DNA from: JASLDZ01 sp964242625
GTDB lineage: Bacteria > Pseudomonadota > Alphaproteobacteria > Caulobacterales > Caulobacteraceae
DNA: 64,000 nucleotides
Assembly: GCA_964242625.1 (NCBI GenBank)
Contig: CAXTAO010000012.1
Coordinates: forward strand, 12,618-76,617
Direction of reading: 5' to 3'
Below are positions 60,516-64,000 of the stretch, in pieces (the stretch's first letter is position 1; each line of letters opens with the position of its first letter). The notes under the pieces are model-generated. The model was not told the origin of the DNA and did no database searches. It saw nothing but the letters and a program-made list of their open reading frames with translations. The translations under genes were made by a program, and so were the position numbers.

Positions 60516-61763
60516 ATGGGCGACCGCGCGGACGTGCTGTTCGTCCACAACAACTTCCCCGCACAGTTCGGCTTTCTAGCGGCGGCGCTCAAGCGTCGCG
60601 GCTGGCGCGGCATGGCGATCGGCAGCGGCACGGCGCGCTCGGCCGACATCGCCGTGCGCCAGTGGAAGCTCGCCCGCGGCACGGGCAAGGACACCTTCCC
60701 CTACGCCGTGCGCGCCGAGGCCGACCTCCTGCGCGCGCGCGCCGCGGCGCAGGTCGCGCTCGAACTGAAGGAGAAGGGCTTCGACCCCGACGTGATCGTG
60801 GGCCACCCCGGCTGGGGCGAGACGCTCCTCCTTCACGACGTGTTCCCGCGCGCGCGCCAGGTGCTGCACGGCGAGTTCTACTACCATGCGCTGGGGGCCG
60901 ACGTGGGCTTCGACCCCGAGTTCGGCCAGCCAGGCGACGACGAGCGCTGGCGCATCGAAGCGAAGAACGTGTCGCTGGGCGCGGCCTACCTCCAGGCGCA
61001 CGCCATCGTGACGCCCACGCCGTTCCAGGCGCGCCAGTTCCCGCCGGCGCTGCAGCCCCTGATCCGCACGGTGCACGAGGGCGTCGACACCGCGCGCATC
61101 CGCCCCCGGCCGGACGCCAAGCTGAAGATCAAGGACGGCCCCACGCTCGACCGCTCGACGCCGGTGGTCACCTTCATCAACCGGAATTTCGAGCCGCTGC
61201 GGGGCTACCACGTCTTTATGCGCGCGCTGCCCGCCCTGCAGGCGGCCGTGCCCGAGGCGCACGTCGTCCTGATCGGCGCCGAGGGTGCGCGGGGCTATGG
61301 CGCGGACGCGGGCGAGGCGGGGAGCTGGAAGGCGCGCGTCCTGGCCGAGCTCGAGGGCCGGCTCGACCTGTCGCGGGTGCACTTCACGGGGCCGCTGCCG
61401 CACGACGCCATGCTGGACGCGGTCTCCATTGGGGCGGCGCACGTCTACTACACCTACCCCTTCGTGCTCTCCTGGTCGCTCCTGGAGGCCATGGCCTGCG
61501 AGGCGCTGGTGATCGCCTCCGACACGGGGCCGCTGCATGACGCGGTGACCGACGGGGTGGATGGGCGGCTTCTGCCCTTTACTGACGTCCCCGCGCTGTC
61601 CGACGCGTTGATCGCGGCCTGCCGCGAGCCGGAGCGCTTCCGCCATCTGCGCGAGGCGGCGCGGCGCACGGTGGTCGAGCGGTTCGACCGCGAGCGGCTG
61701 TGCCTGCCCGCCTGGCTCGACATCGTCGACGAAGCGCGCGCCGCCTCGCAGGCGCCGGCGTGA
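60516..61763 (+). CDS. family 4 (GT-B) glycosyltransferase
   Basis: A 415-residue GT-B protein. The N-terminal domain starts VLFVHNNFPAQFGFLAAALKRRGW and includes GHPGWGETLLL; the donor domain has VVTFINRNFEPLRGYHVFMRALPAL, HVVLIGAEG, and VYYTYPFVLSWSLLEAMACEALVIASDTGPLHD (ExxxxxxxE-type block). This subfamily (GT4, 'glycosyl transferase family 4 with GHPGWGE') is common in polysaccharide loci. Its stop overlaps the sulfotransferase GTG (GTGA). Confidence 0.88.
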   Translation: MGDRADVLFVHNNFPAQFGFLAAALKRRGWRGMAIGSGTARSADIAVRQWKLARGTGKDTFPYAVRAEADLLRARAAAQVALELKEKGFDPDVIVGHPGWGETLLLHDVFPRARQVLHGEFYYHALGADVGFDPEFGQPGDDERWRIEAKNVSLGAAYLQAHAIVTPTPFQARQFPPALQPLIRTVHEGVDTARIRPRPDAKLKIKDGPTLDRSTPVVTFINRNFEPLRGYHVFMRALPALQAAVPEAHVVLIGAEGARGYGADAGEAGSWKARVLAELEGRLDLSRVHFTGPLPHDAMLDAVSIGAAHVYYTYPFVLSWSLLEAMACEALVIASDTGPLHDAVTDGVDGRLLPFTDVPALSDALIAACREPERFRHLREAARRTVVERFDRERLCLPAWLDIVDEARAASQAPA

Positions 61764-62524
61764 GCGCCCCCCTTGTCGATTTCCTGATCGCCGGCGTGCA
61801 AAAGGGCGGCACCACCGCCCTACACGACCACCTGCGCGACCATCCCGAGCTGGGCCTGCCCGACACCAAGGAGATCCACTTCTTCGACGACGAGGCGCAG
61901 GACTGGGGGCGGCCGGACGTCGCCGCCTACCACGCGCACTTCGCCGGGCTACAGGATCGCGCCATGCGCGGCGAGGCGACGCCCATCTACGTGTACTGGC
62001 CCCAGAGCCTGCCGCGGGTGGCGCGCTACCGCCCCGACATGCGGCTCGTGCTCAGCTTCCGCGACCCCGCCGAGCGCGCCTGGTCGCACTGGCGCATGGA
62101 GGCGGCGCGCGGATTCGACGACGCGCCCTTCGCCTGGGCGATCCGCGAGGGCCGTGCGCGGGTCGACGACCCCGCCGCGCCGGGCCATCACCGCGTCTAC
62201 TCGTATGTCGAGCGCGGCTTCTACGCGCCCCAGCTCGCGCGCGCGCACGCGCTGTTCGGACGGGAGCGGGTGCTGGCGCTGCGGTCGGAGGACCTGGACA
62301 CCGACCCGGCCGCGACGCTCTCGCAGGTCTGCCGCTTCCTCCGCGTCTCCCCGCCGCCCCCGGCCGCCGCTGCGCCGCGCCGCGCCAATGTTGGGGTGGA
62401 GCGCGACCTGGGCTCGCGCTTCACGCCGGACGACCGCGCGCACCTCGCGGCGCTCTACCGTAACGACCTCGCCGTCTTCGGCGAGCTCTCGGGGCTCGAC
62501 GTCTCGGGATGGGCCCCGGACTAA
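61760..62524 (+). CDS. PAPS-dependent sulfotransferase
   Basis: A 254-residue sulfotransferase with the 5'-phosphosulfate loop GVQKGGTTAL (about 12-21) and the 3'-phosphate motif LVLSFRDPAERAWSHW (about 96-112). Such enzymes transfer sulfate from PAPS to sugars or other acceptors. Coupled to a glycosyltransferase (GTGA), it probably sulfates a glycan, although PAPS-synthesising genes are not in the window. GTG start at 61760. Confidence 0.9.
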   Translation: MSAPLVDFLIAGVQKGGTTALHDHLRDHPELGLPDTKEIHFFDDEAQDWGRPDVAAYHAHFAGLQDRAMRGEATPIYVYWPQSLPRVARYRPDMRLVLSFRDPAERAWSHWRMEAARGFDDAPFAWAIREGRARVDDPAAPGHHRVYSYVERGFYAPQLARAHALFGRERVLALRSEDLDTDPAATLSQVCRFLRVSPPPPAAAAPRRANVGVERDLGSRFTPDDRAHLAALYRNDLAVFGELSGLDVSGWAPD

Positions 62525-62565
62525 GCCCCGGGGTTGAAGTCGCCGCGACCTTGGCGCCGCAGCGG

Positions 62566-63528
62566 TCAGGCCAGCGCCGGCTCGATCGCCTTGCAGGCCT
62601 CCACGAGACTGCGCACGGCCTCGGTGGAGCGGGCGAACATGGCCTGCTCGGCCTCGTCCATCGGGAACTCGATCACGCGCTCCACCCCACCCGCGCCGAT
62701 CACCACCGGCACGCCGACGTACATGCCGTCGAGGCCGTACTGGCCGCTGAGGTGCGCCGCGCAGGGCAGCACGCGCTTCTTGTCGAGGAGATAGCTCTTG
62801 GCCATCGCCACCGCGCTCTCGGCCGGGGCGTAGAAGGCCGAGCCGGTCTTCAAGAGCGCCACGATCTCGCCGCCGCCCTTGCGCGTGCGCTCCACGATGG
62901 CGTCGAGGTCGGCCTGGGTCATCAGGCCCTGCTCGACCAGCACGGGCAACGGCAGGCCGCCGACGGTCGAGTAGCGGACCATGGGCACCATGTCGTCGCC
63001 GTGGCCGCCCAGCGTCCAGGCGCGGATGTCCTCCACCGAAACGCCGGTCTTCTCGCTAAGGAAGTAGGCGAAGCGCGAGCTGTCGAGCACGCCGGCCATG
63101 CCCACCACCTTCTCCGCCGGAAGCCCTGAGAACTCGCGCAGCGCCCACACCATGGCGTCGAGCGGGTTGGTGATGCAGATCACGAAGGCGGCGGGCGCAT
63201 GCGCGCGGATGCCCTCCCCCACCGCCTTCATCACCTTGAGGTTGATGCCGAGGAGATCGTCGCGGCTCATGCCCGGCTTCCGCGGCACGCCGGCGGTGAC
63301 GATGCACACGTCGGCGCCCGCGATGTCGGCGTAGCTGTTGGCGCCCTTGAGGCTCACGTCGCGGCCGGTGGCGGCGGTGGACTGGGCGAGGTCGAGCGCC
63401 TTGCCCTGGGGCACGCCCTCGGCGATGTCGAACAAGGTCACATCGCCCAGCTCCTCGCGGGCGCAAATGTGAGCCAGCGTGCCGCCGATCATGCCGGCGC
63501 CGATGAGGGCGATCTTCGCGCGGGCCAT
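62566..63528 (-). CDS. mdh: malate dehydrogenase
   Basis: A 320-residue LDH-like malate dehydrogenase, the usual alphaproteobacterial type, converting malate to oxaloacetate with NAD in the TCA cycle. Motifs: IALIGAGMIGGTLAH, TAGVPRKPGMSRDDL (substrate-loop arginine), ICITNPLDAMVWAL, GMAGVLDSSRFAYFLSE and the catalytic His in TLGGHGDDMVPMVRYSTVGG. GGAGG eight bases before the ATG at 63528 supports the start. Confidence 0.96.
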   Translation of the reverse strand: MARAKIALIGAGMIGGTLAHICAREELGDVTLFDIAEGVPQGKALDLAQSTAATGRDVSLKGANSYADIAGADVCIVTAGVPRKPGMSRDDLLGINLKVMKAVGEGIRAHAPAAFVICITNPLDAMVWALREFSGLPAEKVVGMAGVLDSSRFAYFLSEKTGVSVEDIRAWTLGGHGDDMVPMVRYSTVGGLPLPVLVEQGLMTQADLDAIVERTRKGGGEIVALLKTGSAFYAPAESAVAMAKSYLLDKKRVLPCAAHLSGQYGLDGMYVGVPVVIGAGGVERVIEFPMDEAEQAMFARSTEAVRSLVEACKAIEPALA

Positions 63529-63706
63529 GCGGCCTCCTGAGGGACGTGATGAACCGCGCCGGGGAGGGCGTAGCGCGCGCGTGTTAGCTCCCGAGGCCGT
63601 GGGCGCCAAGGCGCAGTGGCGGGCTGGCTCAATCGTGGGCGCGGAGGGGGCCGCCGTGCTCGGCCGCGTCAAGGGACGCTTCGCTCTCCGCTGGGCTCCG
63701 CCCTTG
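63529..63706. other. non-coding region upstream of mdh
   Basis: About 178 bases without a gene, presumably holding the mdh promoter. It includes the inverted repeat GTCAAGGG/CCCTTGAC (63668-63675 and 63701-63708) with a 25-base loop, bordering the large palindromic element to its right. With that element, this makes about 470 bases without a gene at the window end. Confidence 0.5.
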
Positions 63707-64000
63707 ACCCGCCCTGCGCGCGACGGTTGACGCAGGGGCGTCGGGACGCGGGGCGTCCCTCCAACTAGTTCGACAACGCCTCCGGCGAGTCGAACACAGG
63801 GCTTTGACTGTGAGGGTGGGGATCGCTGCGACGGTCGAGCCCAAGCGGCCCGGTGGCTGCAGAGCGCACCGCCCGCCGATGGCGAGCTCCGGCAGGCTAC
63901 AGCCCTGTGTTCGACGCGGGCCGCAGGCCTAAATCGAACTAAGGAGAAGGGACGCCCCGCGTCCCGACCCCTCCGATCAGCCGTCGCGCGCAGGGCGGGT
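63707..64000. repeat. large imperfect inverted-repeat element, open at window edge
   Basis: The left arm from 63707 and the reverse complement of the right arm ending at 64000 agree over two identical 20-base blocks: ACCCGCCCTGCGCGCGACGG, and TCGGGACGCGGGGCGTCCCT (itself nearly palindromic). A third, inner 15-base pair GTCGAACACAGGGCT lies at 63789-63803, with its complement at 63901-63915. The central loop is about 97 bases. The arms can form a folded structure of nearly 300 bases. No open frame in it is convincing. It may be a MITE-like element, a structured RNA or a nested terminator pair; it continues beyond the window. Confidence 0.8.

Noticed and set aside
63629..63844. A 71-codon minus-strand frame near the window end
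   Set aside because: It lies across the inverted-repeat element, is Arg/Ser-rich without a motif or ribosome binding site and is best explained by the repeat.

Overview
The window is GC-rich (roughly 70%), densely packed and reads as chromosomal DNA of an alphaproteobacterium, most likely of the Caulobacterales (Caulobacter/Phenylobacterium/Brevundimonas-like). The evidence for this is a serC-serA pair with a structured leader, a cold-shock protein with two cold-shock domains, a complete pst/pho phosphate regulon, and an RsaD/RsaE/RsaF-like type I secretion system beside surface-polysaccharide genes and an RTX protein. The assignment is inference from gene content. No rRNA, tRNA, CRISPR array or transposase gene was seen.

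Layout. 1-10.3 kb holds housekeeping genes: the 3' end of ubiB, a PsiF-like secreted protein, a GT61 glycosyltransferase, an HdeD-like membrane protein, a PagL-like lipid A deacylase one base ahead of purA, serC-serA, three tiny secreted proteins, a PhzF-family protein and thiD. 10.5-18.4 kb holds folP, a GT2 glycosyltransferase, the pstSCAB operon (minus strand) and a divergent phospholipase D-type protein. 18.4-23 kb holds a three-gene coupled operon (GH1 glycosidase, aldose epimerase, EEP phosphodiesterase), a lipoprotein and an isolated sulfate-binding protein. 23.1-26.1 kb holds phoR-phoU-phoB on the plus strand, so the Pho system is present but split and inverted around an unrelated block.

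26-34.4 kb holds metZ-apaG, a less GC-rich methyltransferase/GSCFA/glycosyltransferase-like operon, and a probable lipid head-group cluster (2-aminoethylphosphonate transaminase-like enzyme, flippase-like membrane protein, CDP-alcohol phosphatidyltransferase). 34.4-42.8 kb holds a very divergent PEP carboxylase-family protein, gmd and fcl for GDP-fucose, the double cold-shock protein and an MscS-type channel.

42.8-62.5 kb is a cell-surface island. It has a TolC/RsaF-like outer-membrane protein with an odd proline-rich tail, a methyltransferase-glycosyltransferase fusion, a Wzm/Wzt-type polysaccharide ABC exporter, several glycosyltransferases, a type I ABC exporter with its HlyD-type adaptor, a small RTX protein with its own terminator, two FkbM methyltransferases, an M23 peptidase and a sulfotransferase. 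The likely joint output is an RTX surface or secreted protein exported through RsaDEF-like machinery together with a methylated and possibly sulfated surface glycan that uses GDP-fucose or a related sugar from gmd/fcl. The window ends with mdh and a large imperfect palindrome cut by the window edge.

Regulation visible in the sequence: three 11-bp-period direct repeats beginning CCGTCAY that resemble PhoB boxes (upstream of pstS, overlapping the phoR stop before phoU, and between tolC and the methyltransferase-glycosyltransferase gene), a serC-type leader, two good intrinsic terminators, and many ATGA/GTGA stop-start overlaps that imply translational coupling.
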